Under the pieces are notes generated by a model, which was given only the letters and a program-made list of their open reading frames with translations, did no database searches and was not told where the DNA came from. Below, one piece after another: positions 13,465 through 13,473 of a stretch of 13,473 nucleotides of DNA. A program made the translations under genes and the position numbers. Numbering within the stretch: the stretch's first letter is position 1; each line of letters begins with the position of its first letter. Source of the DNA: Planctomycetota bacterium (GTDB lineage Bacteria; Planctomycetota; Phycisphaerae; Phycisphaerales; UBA1924); contig JAEYUO010000057.1 of NCBI GenBank assembly GCA_023432465.1, positions 1 through 13,473 on the forward strand. The letters run 5' to 3'.

Positions 13465-13473
13465 GGCCCACGT

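Overview
The window is GC-rich (about two-thirds G+C by eye) and densely coding. It looks like the chromosome of a planctomycete, most likely class Phycisphaerae. This is an inference from the gene style: a secreted protein with a PEP-CTERM-like C-terminal anchor, zinc-ribbon membrane proteins, a short HEAT-repeat lipoprotein, a DUF4340 protein, and core enzymes with extra terminal tails. No phage, insertion sequence or CRISPR is visible. Most of the window is housekeeping chromosome.

Layout. (1) Positions 1-1669, minus strand: a tight operon ribH-nusB-ftsY (lumazine synthase, antitermination factor, SRP receptor), with ftsY cut by the left edge. (2) 1670-1793: a divergent promoter region holding an 81-bp nested palindrome. 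(3) 1794-2774, plus: a UbiA-family prenyltransferase. (4) 2857-3438, minus: a secreted PEP-CTERM-like protein with its own promoter. (5) 3715-5531, minus: an operon of an RsbW-type kinase/anti-sigma factor, a STAS antagonist and an MlaE-type lipid-transport permease. A HEAT-repeat lipoprotein (5590-5934) lies just upstream on the same strand. (6) 6029-7738, plus: guaA. (7) 7778-10124, minus: two related zinc-ribbon membrane proteins followed by a PuuD-like class I glutamine amidotransferase. (8) 10269-11759, plus: a DUF4340 protein. (9) 11763-13079, minus: purD. (10) 13308-13381, plus: initiator tRNA-fMet with a good promoter, followed by two tandem intrinsic terminators up to the right edge. 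No stretch over 300 bases lacks a gene. The longest gaps are 3475-3714 (240 bp: the promoter of the PEP-CTERM gene, otherwise nothing recognised) and 13080-13307 (228 bp: purD and tRNA promoters and a pyrimidine-rich tract).

Two observations stand out. First, seven genes that begin transcription units have a TAnnnT -10-like hexamer ending only 5-7 bases before the start codon and no Shine-Dalgarno sequence. Several genes inside operons do have a Shine-Dalgarno sequence or a stop-start overlap. This suggests that leaderless mRNAs are common in this organism. Second, the kinase-STAS-MlaE operon suggests that either lipid transport or a sigma factor is controlled by a partner-switching phosphorylation module.
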